Program-made: the position numbers and the translations under genes
Source of the DNA: Flavobacteriales bacterium
GTDB lineage: Bacteria; Bacteroidota; Bacteroidia; Flavobacteriales_F; PHOS-HE28
Assembly: GCA_016715895.1 (NCBI GenBank)
Contig: JADJXH010000004.1
Coordinates: 2,046,001-2,110,000 of the forward strand
Direction: 5' to 3'
Length of the DNA: 64,000 nucleotides
Notes under the pieces: model-generated
Database searches by the model: none
What the model saw: the letters and a program-made list of their open reading frames with translations, nothing else
Told to the model about the DNA's origin: nothing
In this document: positions 42,653 through 52,300 of the stretch, piece after piece
Layout of the letters: each line of letters opens with the position of its first letter
How positions within the stretch are numbered: the stretch's first letter is position 1

Positions 42653-45600
42653 TCAGCGGATCACCGTGACATTGCCCTTCTTGAACAGCTCCTGCTCATC
42701 GGCGCAGCGCACGCGCAGGTGGTACACGAACACCGCCGGGTCCACCGCCTTGCCGTTGTAGGTCCCATCCCAGCCGATGGCCTGGTCGGTGGTCTCGAAG
42801 ACCTTCTCGCCCCAGCGGTCGAAGACCTTGAACTCGAGGTCGGTGATGAAGCGGCCACGCACGAAGAGCACGTCGTTGTTGCCATCGCCGTTCGGGGTGA
42901 AGGCGTTCGGGACGAAGATGTCCGGTTCGTCGCAGTTCAGCTCATACACCGTCACCAGCACGGAGTCCTCCTTGGTGCAGATGCCATCGCTCACCGTCAC
43001 CACGAACCAGGTGCTGGTGCCCACCACCGCCGTGGGGTTGGCGATGGCCGGATCGCTCACGGTGGTGGGCGTCCAGCTGTACGTGACCCCGGATCCGGGA
43101 GTGGCGTTGAGCTGCACCTGGGTGCCGGCGACCACGATGGGCTGGTCCACCGTGGCGTTCACGTCCGCGGCGTTCACCGGGCTCACCTGCACGGTCGTGG
43201 TGCCGTTCCACGAACAACCGCTGGGCGCGTTCACGGTGACACCGAAGACGGTGGTCTCCTGAGGTGCCACCGTGGCGATGGGGGTGCCCTGTCCGGCGAG
43301 GATCTCAGCAGCAGGGCTCCACACGATGGTCGATCCGGGATCCGCGCCGGAGACCACGAGCTGCGCCTGTTCATCCGCGCAGATCAACTGGTCCGGGGAG
43401 ACCGCGATGGTCGCGAGGGATACGGTCACGGTCACGCTGTCCGTCACCTGGCAGCCGCCGGCGTCGGCCCGGACGAAATACGTGCCTCCGGTGGCGGGCT
43501 CGACCAGGGCCGTGCTGTCGGCGGGTGTGTCGTTCAGCATGTCGGTGAACTGGTCGTTCGTGCTCCACTGCCAGTCGGCGGCGGTGCCATTACTGGTGGC
43601 CGTCAGCACGAAAGAGGCCACAGGTCCACAGAGCGTGGTGTCGGGCATGGCGAACACGGTCGGGGCCGCCTCCACCACCACCACGGTGAAGCTGGTCTGG
43701 TCCTCGCCGTTGCAACTGGTCGGGTCGAAGGCCGTCAACGTCACGATGTAAGTGCCCGGACCGGGATAGGCATGCGTGGGTTGTACCTGTGTGGAGCTGT
43801 CGCCGTCGCCGAACTCCCAGAGGTAGGTGACCCCGTTGCTGAAGTTCGCGAAGTCCACCGGCGTGTTCGCGCAGACCGTGTCGGGGGCGTTGGCGGCGGC
43901 CACGACCAACGGTGCATCGAAGTCGAACTTGAACACCCCATTGTTGCAGTTGGGGCTGTTGTTCGTCGGGCTCCAGGCCCCGGGGTTCGGCTCGATCGGG
44001 AAGTCCGAATTGCCGCCGCATCCGGCGCACACGCTTTGGTACACGCGTCCGCGACGGTCGAACCGGCTCGTTCCACCATCCACATGCTCGCTGCTCGTTC
44101 CTCCGCCGAAATAGGTGGCGTAGGTCAACGCGCTCATGTCCACCTCGAACACGGCGAGGTAGAAATCGTTGCCGGTGGTGGTGCCCTGGTAGGCATCGGG
44201 GGTCACCGGCAGTCCCGTGGTGGTCATGGGCGGTCCGATGCCGATGTTGCTGCCCCATCCGCTCACATAGAGCTTGTCGCAGTAGTCCACCAGAAAGGCG
44301 GTGGGGCTGATGGACGGGGTGCCGTTGGCCAGTCCGAAGCGGGAGCCAAGAAGCCAGCTTTGCAGGTCGGGGCTCAGCTTGGCGATGAACTGGCCGCTGT
44401 TCGGCACGTTGTACGGCGCGTTCAGGATGAGCAACGCTCCGGGCGCCTGGGTCTGCCCGAAGAGGAACACGTTCTCCTGATCGTCCAGGTCGGCGAAGTA
44501 GGCCTGGTCGTAGGCGGGTGAACCATAGTACGTGCAGGCTTGCAGCGCCGAGCCGTCGGCGGACAGCCGCGCGGCAAAGCCATCGGCAAGGCCACCTTGG
44601 TAGCTGCCCTGGAAGGCGTTCGGGGTCACAGGCATGTCGGTGCTGTTGGTGCCGCCGCAGACCAGCAGGTCCCCGTTGGCGAACAGTTCACCACCGAAGG
44701 CGGCATCCGCATTGCTTCCGCCCAGGAAGGTGCTCCACACCAGGGAGCCGAGGTCGGGCGTCAGCTTGGTGACCACGCCGTCGTGCGTTCCGGCGCCGTA
44801 GAGGGGCTGTGCAGCGTTCGGTGTCACCGGATAGTCGGCGGACTGCGTGCAGCTCATCACGATCACGCGGCCGGCATCATCAAGCAGGATCTCGCCGCGC
44901 ATCTCATCGGCGTAGTTGAACTTCAGGGCCGTGGAGCTGTTGTGGCCATCATTCTGGGTGCCGCCGAGGAAGGTGGAGGCGAGGAGCTGGCTGCCATCCG
45001 CGCTCAACCGGGCCACCACCATGTCGCTCCCGCTCGGATAGCTCACCCCGATCCCCTGAGGGGTGTACGGCGTGCCGCCGGCGAAGCCAGGCTGGACGGC
45101 GCCGCTCGTCACCGGATGGTCCGGAGATCCGGTGGTGCCGAGGATGAAGATCTCGTCGTTGGCGTTCACGATCATGCTGTGCGGCAGGTCATCGCCCTGT
45201 CCACCCAGCATGGTGCTCCACACCAGGAAGGTGCCCGAGGTGTCGTACTTGGTGATCGCCATGTCCGTGCCCACGATCGTGCCCTGCCCGTCGCCGCCGT
45301 TCCATGTGGTCTGGTAGGCGCCGGTGGTGGTGGGGTAGCCGCTGCCGAAGCTGGAGCTGCCGCTGTAGAGGAACCCCAGGTCGTCGAAGGTGGCCGTGTA
45401 GCCGAAGTTGTCCGTCGTGGCGCCCGAGTAGGTGCTGAACTCCAGCGTGGGGTCGATGACCAGCTCGTGCCGGGGATCGTACGGTCCCAGGTCATAGGCG
45501 ATGTGGCCGTTCTTCAGCCGGTATCCGCAGTTCACCGGGACCTGCCGTCCATCGATCATCTGGTAGGCCAGCGGGATGCGCTCCACCACAGGGCCCAGCG

Positions 45601-46183
45601 AGGTTCCGATCACCAGCTGGCCGTCCTGCAGGCTCACGTGTTCCGCACCTTCATAGCGAAGGACCAGGGATGCGGGGTCGGCTCCCGGGGCCACGTGCAG
45701 GTCGTACTTCAGACCGTTGGCGGTGCTGGTGAGCCGCAGCGCGATCCCCGGAGCGATGGCGTTCCATTCCACGGTGGTGAAGGCACGGGCGTTGCGCCCC
45801 CAGCGCGCGGGGTCGTTGCCCAGGAAGAAGTGGTGAAGGCCGGGCTGCTGCCCATGCCCGATCGTCCGTGTGGTGGACCGGGCGTCGACGAAGTGCAGGC
45901 GGATGGCGTGGTGCGGGATCACGGGACGGCGGTCGGTCACCGGTGCCCCTCCTTCGTGGGCGTGGGCCGCATGCACCTCGCGCGCGTCGAACCGGTCGAT
46001 GAGCAGGGCGTTGCCTTCGCACCACACCGTGGCCCCGGGCACATCCGCCTTGAAACGGACGGCCTCGGGCCACTGGTCCTTGTTCTCCACGAACCGGATC
46101 CGTTCCTGCGGACGCGCCTGGTGAGCCGCGAGGGCGAGCACGCTGAGCGCCAGTGCCCTGGTGCAGGGGAAAGGTGGAGGCAT
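42653..46183 (-). CDS. Secreted SBBP/PKD protein with T9SS type B (gliding-motility) tail
   Basis: The 1,176-residue protein has a signal peptide, an N-terminal beta domain typical of DUF7948 proteins (RIRFVENKDQWPEAVRFKAD), a seven-bladed SBBP beta-propeller region (about 240-700, TYSGATTDNFGYTATFDDLG, ILGTTGSPDHPVTSGA), a PKD domain (about 770-835, YLWEFGDGDSSTQVQPTHAY) and further Ig-like domains. It ends with the type B sorting domain (PNAFTPNGDGNNDVLFVRG, KVFDRWGEKVFET). It should cross the outer membrane through the T9SS and be held at the surface, perhaps as an adhesin. TACTTTCG lies four bases before the ATG. Confidence 0.9.
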   Translation of the reverse strand: MPPPFPCTRALALSVLALAAHQARPQERIRFVENKDQWPEAVRFKADVPGATVWCEGNALLIDRFDAREVHAAHAHEGGAPVTDRRPVIPHHAIRLHFVDARSTTRTIGHGQQPGLHHFFLGNDPARWGRNARAFTTVEWNAIAPGIALRLTSTANGLKYDLHVAPGADPASLVLRYEGAEHVSLQDGQLVIGTSLGPVVERIPLAYQMIDGRQVPVNCGYRLKNGHIAYDLGPYDPRHELVIDPTLEFSTYSGATTDNFGYTATFDDLGFLYSGSSSFGSGYPTTTGAYQTTWNGGDGQGTIVGTDMAITKYDTSGTFLVWSTMLGGQGDDLPHSMIVNANDEIFILGTTGSPDHPVTSGAVQPGFAGGTPYTPQGIGVSYPSGSDMVVARLSADGSQLLASTFLGGTQNDGHNSSTALKFNYADEMRGEILLDDAGRVIVMSCTQSADYPVTPNAAQPLYGAGTHDGVVTKLTPDLGSLVWSTFLGGSNADAAFGGELFANGDLLVCGGTNSTDMPVTPNAFQGSYQGGLADGFAARLSADGSALQACTYYGSPAYDQAYFADLDDQENVFLFGQTQAPGALLILNAPYNVPNSGQFIAKLSPDLQSWLLGSRFGLANGTPSISPTAFLVDYCDKLYVSGWGSNIGIGPPMTTTGLPVTPDAYQGTTTGNDFYLAVFEVDMSALTYATYFGGGTSSEHVDGGTSRFDRRGRVYQSVCAGCGGNSDFPIEPNPGAWSPTNNSPNCNNGVFKFDFDAPLVVAAANAPDTVCANTPVDFANFSNGVTYLWEFGDGDSSTQVQPTHAYPGPGTYIVTLTAFDPTSCNGEDQTSFTVVVVEAAPTVFAMPDTTLCGPVASFVLTATSNGTAADWQWSTNDQFTDMLNDTPADSTALVEPATGGTYFVRADAGGCQVTDSVTVTVSLATIAVSPDQLICADEQAQLVVSGADPGSTIVWSPAAEILAGQGTPIATVAPQETTVFGVTVNAPSGCSWNGTTTVQVSPVNAADVNATVDQPIVVAGTQVQLNATPGSGVTYSWTPTTVSDPAIANPTAVVGTSTWFVVTVSDGICTKEDSVLVTVYELNCDEPDIFVPNAFTPNGDGNNDVLFVRGRFITDLEFKVFDRWGEKVFETTDQAIGWDGTYNGKAVDPAVFVYHLRVRCADEQELFKKGNVTVIR

Positions 46184-46187
46184 CGAG

Positions 46188-46195
46188 CGAAAGTA
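46188..46195 (-). promoter_or_regulatory. -7 element (TACTTTCG) four bases before the type B cargo gene
   Basis: TACTTTCG on the minus strand, in the 56-base gap after the OmpA-family gene. Its closeness to the ATG at 46183 implies little or no 5' leader. It allows the second adhesin module to be transcribed apart from the first. Confidence 0.4.
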
Positions 46196-46239
46196 GCGAT
46201 AGCAGGACGTGTCCTGCCTTCGCGATGTTGCTCGGAAGC

Positions 46240-48429
46240 CTATTTGCTGATGCGGGCCTGGTCCTCCTGGGGAACGTTCAGGCGGAACTCCACCCGTCGG
46301 TTCCTGGCCCTGCCGGACTCGCTGGCGTTGGAGGTGATGGGCCTGGCCTCGCCATGGCCCAAGGGCACGAGGCGTTCGGCGGCGATGCCCTGCCGGGTGA
46401 AGTGCTCCACAAGCGCCTGGGCGCGCTTGTCGCTCAGCTCACGGTTGTAGGCATCGCGGCCGCGGTCATCCGTGTGGGCCTCGATCACCAGGGTCACGCG
46501 CGGGTGCTTGTTCAACAGCTCGGTGATCTGGGCGAGCGAGGGTTCGAAGGCCTTGTCGAAGCTGGCCGAGTTGGTGGCGAAGTAGACGGTGGAGGCCCGC
46601 ACCACGGTGTTGTTCAGGTCCTCCGCGGCCACAAGCCCCAGCATGCTCAGGTCCACCACCTTGTCCACGTTCAACGCCATCACTTCGGCGTCCAGGAAGG
46701 TGAGCTGCTTCACCTTCTGGTAGAGGTCGTAGACCTCGGCCAGCGTCTTGGCCTCACCCACCGAGTAGGTGTACACCCCACGGGCCGGGTCGAAGCGTTC
46801 GATCACCGGATAGTGCTTGCGGATCTCGGCGAACATCGGGTCGTCCAGGGAACGGCGGTCCTTGCTGGCGAACAGCTCCACGGAGAACCGCACGTCCTCG
46901 CCCTCCTTCACGGCCAGTTGGAACTGGTCGAAGGGCAGGGCCTGGTAGGCGAACTCGTGCGTCACACCCTTGGCGTCCTGGTAGCTGGCCAGCACGGGCG
47001 CGTCCTCGGAATCCACGAAGCGCTGGATCATGGTGATGGGCTTGGTGACGCAGCGGCTCATCAGACGGCCGGTGACGCGCTCGGTGCCCAGGATGTCGAG
47101 CTGTACGAGCTGTTCTCCGGCGCTGCCGAAGCGGTGCTGGGTCACGGCGCCCGAGGCCTCCTTGCCGTCGGGGAAGCGCCAGCGCACGTCCTCGATCACC
47201 CATTCGGGCAGGTAGGTGTGGGTGGCATCGAGCCGCACCGGCCTGTCGGTCCGTGCGGAATCGAGCGCGGTGACAAGCGGCTGGTGCACCTCGTCGATGA
47301 TCAGTTGGTGCTTGGCGACCGTGAAGAACACGGTGTTCGTCGTGGTGTCCACCAGGTCCCGCTGAACGATGTAGATCCCCGGACGGGCATAGCAGTGCTC
47401 GGCCACATCGCCCATGATCCGCGTGCCGTCGCCCATGTCCCACGCATATCGCAGCGGCAATCCTTGCACGGCCGGGTCGATGGGTTCACTGAACTGATAG
47501 CAGAAGTTGTTCGCCTCCTGCGGCCGGCAGTCCGCGAAGCGGGGCACCGTGCGCATGAAGAGGAAGATCTCGTCGGTACCGTTGCGGTCGCTGCTGAACG
47601 CTCCGGATACGTCCGTGGCGAAGCTGGTGTAGCCCAGGTCATTGGCCGGCGAGTTCACCGGTTCGGGCAGGGCGACAGGAGGCGCCCAGCCCTTGCCATC
47701 GGGTTCCGCCGAAAGGATGTCCAATCGGCCCAGTCCGCCTTCGCGATCGCTGCTGAAGTAGAGCCTTCCGCTGGCATGCAGGAACGGGAAGACCTCATTG
47801 GCCGGACCATTGATGGCGCTCCCAAGGTTCATCGGCAGGCTCCACGACCCATCCTCGCGCACGCTCTCATAAAGGTCCATGCCGCCCATGCCTCCCGGCA
47901 GGTCGGCCGCGAAGATCAATCGCTGACCATCGGCGCTGAGGCTGGGATGCATGATCCGGTGTTCCGCATTGTTGAACGGGAACGCCTCGGGGGTCGACCA
48001 CCCCTCAGCTTCAGCACGCGCGAAGAACAGACCGATGCCCCCGCGGGCGCGCTTGAGGTCCTTCAGACCGGACGGGCTGTCCAGGTTGCGGGTGAAACAG
48101 ATGAGGGCACCGTCCGCCGTGAAGGTCGCCGGACCATCGTTCAGCAGGGTGTTGAGCGCAGGCCCCATGGATACGGCATGGCGGGCATCGGCGGGCGAGT
48201 AGGGGACGGAGAAGAGGTCGGCGAGCGGCTTCTCACTTTCGGCCTGCTGGATGCGGACGGCCTGGTCGCCCTCGCGCAGGGTGCAGAACACAAGGGTGCT
48301 GTCGCGCAGGGTCGGAGCGTAGTCCTCCCCTTGTGGCCGGATCTGTGCAGGGCGCACCTCATAGGTCCATTGGGCGGCCACGGATGCGGCGCACACCAAG
48401 GCGGGGAAGAGTGCGTGGGAACGGCCCAT
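46240..48429 (-). CDS. PD40/PKD protein with C-terminal OmpA peptidoglycan-binding domain
   Basis: The 729-residue protein has a signal peptide (MGRSHALFPALVCAASVAAQ), PD40 beta-propeller repeats (about 35-290, SADGQRLIFAADLPGGMGGM), a PKD domain (about 320-370, YAWDMGDGTRIMGDVAEHCY) and an OmpA domain at the end: EAHTDDRGRDAYNRELSDKR and GRARNRRVEFRL contain the Asp and Arg that bind diaminopimelate in peptidoglycan. The layout resembles SprD-like partners of SprB. Its start overlaps the stop of the upstream PorP/SprF gene by one base. Confidence 0.88.
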   Translation of the reverse strand: MGRSHALFPALVCAASVAAQWTYEVRPAQIRPQGEDYAPTLRDSTLVFCTLREGDQAVRIQQAESEKPLADLFSVPYSPADARHAVSMGPALNTLLNDGPATFTADGALICFTRNLDSPSGLKDLKRARGGIGLFFARAEAEGWSTPEAFPFNNAEHRIMHPSLSADGQRLIFAADLPGGMGGMDLYESVREDGSWSLPMNLGSAINGPANEVFPFLHASGRLYFSSDREGGLGRLDILSAEPDGKGWAPPVALPEPVNSPANDLGYTSFATDVSGAFSSDRNGTDEIFLFMRTVPRFADCRPQEANNFCYQFSEPIDPAVQGLPLRYAWDMGDGTRIMGDVAEHCYARPGIYIVQRDLVDTTTNTVFFTVAKHQLIIDEVHQPLVTALDSARTDRPVRLDATHTYLPEWVIEDVRWRFPDGKEASGAVTQHRFGSAGEQLVQLDILGTERVTGRLMSRCVTKPITMIQRFVDSEDAPVLASYQDAKGVTHEFAYQALPFDQFQLAVKEGEDVRFSVELFASKDRRSLDDPMFAEIRKHYPVIERFDPARGVYTYSVGEAKTLAEVYDLYQKVKQLTFLDAEVMALNVDKVVDLSMLGLVAAEDLNNTVVRASTVYFATNSASFDKAFEPSLAQITELLNKHPRVTLVIEAHTDDRGRDAYNRELSDKRAQALVEHFTRQGIAAERLVPLGHGEARPITSNASESGRARNRRVEFRLNVPQEDQARISK

Positions 48430-49343
48430 TAGAAATAGCGCGGGTCTTTTACGCGGATCCTGTATCCAAGTTCGTAGAGCAGCATCAGCTCATGCGTGCC
48501 GCTGTGATGCGGCGTGATGGCCGACAGCCCCAGATCGTAGCTGTACCCGATCCGCCACTGCTGCGTGGGCAGCACCTCGAACATGCCGACCAGGGCGTCC
48601 TGGGTGCGGTAGGAAAGCCCGGCGGTGAAGCGCTCCTTGAAGAACACGTTCATGTTGAGGTCGGCCTGCACGTTGGAACCGGTCTGGTAGCGGATAAGGG
48701 TGCTCGGCTTCAGCTTGAGGTCGTCGGAGATCTTCCATACGTAGCCACCGGTGATCATGGGCTGCAGTTGCCGCAGGTCGGCAGAGGCCACCCACCGCGC
48801 GTTCGCGGCGTCGAAGCGCCGGCCCAGGAGGAAGGGGATCGAAGCGCCCATGAAGAAGGTCTTCTTGTAGAAGAACACCCCGCCACTGAAGGTGGGTCGG
48901 AACGAGCCCCGGGTGTCCGAGGCGTACACCGCGTCCTGCTGATCCTGCAAGGCCACCTCCGTCCAACGGGCCTGGGCGAAGATGGCACCGGCCCCCAGGC
49001 CGAAGGACAGCCTTCCCTTGCGGAACTTGATGCGGTAGGAGTAGTTTGTGGTGATCCCCGTTTCGCGGCTGACGCCGATGCGGTCCGAATAGAGCACCGC
49101 ACCCAGGCCGAGCTTGCGACCCTTCAACGGGGAGTGGACACTGAGCACCTGCGTCACGGGCGCTCCCTCCATGCCCACCCATTGGTGGCGGTAGGTCAGG
49201 TTGGCGGCCAAGGCGTCCCGGCTTCCTGCATAGGCCGGGTTGATCAACAAGCCGTTGAACAGGTATTGGCTGGTGAGCGGCGTGTGCTGGGCGTGGGCGG
49301 AGAGGCCCAGGGCGAGGCACAGCAACGGGATGGAATGGCGCAT
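48429..49343 (-). CDS. PorP/SprF-like outer-membrane protein, partner of the giant adhesin
   Basis: The 304-residue protein has a signal peptide (MRHSIPLLCLALGLSAHAQ) and the PorP/SprF opening LTSQYLFNGLLINPAYAGSR, followed by beta-strand-rich sequence (GLGAGAIFAQARW, GGVFFYKKTFFMGASIPF). It is expected in the outer membrane and to help one type B cargo protein to be secreted or anchored. It lies five bases after the giant type B cargo gene. A GTG at 49352 could also start the frame and would overlap that stop by four bases; the ATG at 49343 gives the better signal peptide. Confidence 0.9.
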   Translation of the reverse strand: MRHSIPLLCLALGLSAHAQHTPLTSQYLFNGLLINPAYAGSRDALAANLTYRHQWVGMEGAPVTQVLSVHSPLKGRKLGLGAVLYSDRIGVSRETGITTNYSYRIKFRKGRLSFGLGAGAIFAQARWTEVALQDQQDAVYASDTRGSFRPTFSGGVFFYKKTFFMGASIPFLLGRRFDAANARWVASADLRQLQPMITGGYVWKISDDLKLKPSTLIRYQTGSNVQADLNMNVFFKERFTAGLSYRTQDALVGMFEVLPTQQWRIGYSYDLGLSAITPHHSGTHELMLLYELGYRIRVKDPRYF

Positions 49344-49348
49344 GCTCC

Positions 49349-52300
49349 TCACCGCTTGATGATCAAGTAGCCGTTGTACGTGCGTTCCTCATCCAGGTTC
49401 AGGACGAAGAAGTACGTGTCGTCGATGAGCGGGACACCGTTGCTCCCGAGGCCGTCCCAACCATTGTCATATCCGCGCTGCACGAACACCGGGCGGCCCC
49501 AGCGGTCGAACACCTTGAGCTCGCTGGCCGGGAAGGCTTCGATACCGGTGACCTCGAAGCGATCGTTCACACCATCCCCGTTCGGTGAGAAGCCATGGGG
49601 TACGAACACATCCAGCACCCTCACCTGCACGGTGTCGCTGGCCGTGGCACATCCCGAAAGAGAGGCGGTGAGCACGAAGGTGTTCGTACCCAAGGCCAGG
49701 CCCAGGACATCCGTCACCGGTTGTTCGGGTGTGGCCAGGTGCCCATCGCCGGAGATACGGGTCCAGAGCACTTGGGCACCGGGTTCGGTCTGGCCGGTGA
49801 GGGTGGTATTGGTCGTCACGGCCAGTTCCTGGTCCTCGCCCGCGTCCACGAAAAGGCTTGCCCCAGGTTCATGGAAGACCACCGTGACGGAGTCCACTGC
49901 GATACAGGGTGCCTGGCCCACGGTCCAGAGGAAGGTGTAGCTACCGGCGCTGACGACGGCCACATCCGTGTTCGGGCTGGTGGGGTCGTCGAACAGGCAA
50001 CCAGCAGGGCCGCTCCAGCTGCCGCCCGCTTGAAGCACCAAGGCCTGAAGCTGCACCATGGTGCCGCAGATCGTGGTGTCAGGTCCGGCATCGGCCAGCG
50101 GACCGGACGTCACAAGGATCAACTGCTCCAGGTCCGCGGTGCAGGTGCCATTGGCCACCGTATAGATGACCGGGTAGGAACCCGGGCCCACGCTTGGATC
50201 GAAGGTCGTCCCCGTCACTGCGGTCCCGTTCCAGGCCCCACCCGGTGTTCCAAGGACGAGGGTGCCGAGGTCAAGGGGGCCTTGTTGCGCGCAAATGCTT
50301 CCAGGCAGGATCCAAAGCGGATCGGGCATGGTGTCAATGATCAGGGTATCGATGCTCACCGCCGGGCAGGTGCCTGCGATGGTGTGGGTGATGAAGTGCA
50401 TCCCCGGTGCGCTCGCACTGATGTCGATCGTGCCATCGGAGGGATCGATCATCAGACCCGGGCTGCCCAGGTAGGATCCGGAAGGATCCGCTGCCCAAGG
50501 CGTCACCGAGCCGCTGGTCTCGCAATAGGCGGATTGCGCATAGTCGAAAGACGCATCCACGATCACGGGATCACCGATGCATGCGCAGTTGGCATCCCAC
50601 GCATCGTTCGTGGTGCAGGCATCTCCATCGTCACACGCGGTTCCGGGCAGCGCGCTGCCTCCGGGCACGCCCAGGCAGTCGTTGGGCAGCGGGGTGCCAA
50701 TGCAGGTGCAGTTGCCATCCCACGTGTCGTTGACCGAGGTCGCATCCCCGTCGTCACACGCGGTGCCCGGCAGGGCGCTGCCACCCGGCACGCCGAGGCA
50801 GTCGATCGGCTGGCCGGCGCAGGTGCAGTTCGCATCCCACATGTCGTTGCCGGTGTTGGCGTTGCCGTCGTCGCAGGCGGTGCCCGGCAGTGCGCTGCCA
50901 CCCGGCACACCCAGGCAATCGATCGGCTGACCGGCGCAGGTGCAGTTCGCATCCCACGTGTCGTTGCCGGTGTTGGCGTTGCCGTCGTCGCAGGCGGTAC
51001 CCGGCAGCGCGGAACCACCCGGCACACCCAGGCAGTCGATCGGCTGGCCGGCGCAGGTGCAGTTCGCATCCCAGGTGTCGTTGCCCGTGTTGGCGTTGCC
51101 GTCGTCGCAGGCCGTGCCCGGAAGAGCGGCGCCACCCGGCACACCAAGGCAGTCGATCGGCTGACCGGCGCAGGTGCAGTTCGTATCCCAGGTGTCGTTG
51201 CCGGTGTTGGCGTTGCCATCGTCGCAAGCGGTACCTGGCAGGGCGCTGCCACCCGGCGCACCGAGGCAGTCGATCGGCTGGCCAGCGCAGTTGCAGTTCG
51301 CATCCCAGGTGTCGTTGCCGGTGTTGGCGTTGCCATCGTCGCAAGCGGTACCTGGCAGGGCGCTGCCACCCGGCGCACCGAGGCAGTCGATCGGCTGGCC
51401 AGCGCAGTTGCAGTTCGCATCCCAGGTGTCGTTGCCGGTGTTGGCGTTGCCATCGTCGCAAGCGGTACCTGGCAGGGCGCTGCCACCCGGCACACCGAGG
51501 CAGTCGATCGGCTGGCCAGCGCAGTTGCAGTTCGCATCCCACGTGTCGTTGCCGGTGTTGGCGTTGCCGTCGTCGCAGGTGGTACCCGGCAGGGCTGTGC
51601 CGTTCAGCATCCCTGCGCAGTCTACTACGAGGCCTACACAAATACAATTGGCATCCCACACCTCCGAATCGGTCATGACGTTGCCGTCATCGCAAGCGGT
51701 GCCCGGCAGCACTGAACCACCCGGCACACCCAGGCAGTCGATCGGCTGACCGGCGCAGGTGCAGTTCGCATCCCAGGTATCGTTGCCAGTGTTGGCGTTG
51801 CCGTCATCGCAGGCCGTGCCCGGAAGAGCGCTGCCGCCCGGGGTGCCTTCGCAGTCGATCAGCTGACCCACGCACACGCAGTTGGCATCCCATCGGTCGT
51901 TGCCGGTGGTGGCGAGTCCGTCATCGCAGGGAGTACCCGGCTGGGCAGGGCCACCCGGCGTGCCTTCGCAGTCATTGGGCAGGGTGCCGCTGCAGGTGCA
52001 GTTCGCATCCCAGGTGTCGTTGCCCGTGTTGGCGTTGCCGTCGTCGCAGGCCGTGCCCGGAAGAGCGGCGCCACCCGGCACGCCCAGGCAGTCGATCGGC
52101 TGACCGGCGCATGTGCAGTTCGCGTCCCAGGTGTCGTTGCCGGTATTGGCGTTGCCGTCGTCGCAGGCGGCGCCCGGCAGCGCTGAACCACCCGGCACAC
52201 CCAGGCAGTCGATCGGCTGGCCGGCACAGGTGCAGTTCGCATCCCAGGTGTCGTTGCCGGTGTTGGCGTTGCCGTCATCGCAGGCCGTGCCCGGCAGTGC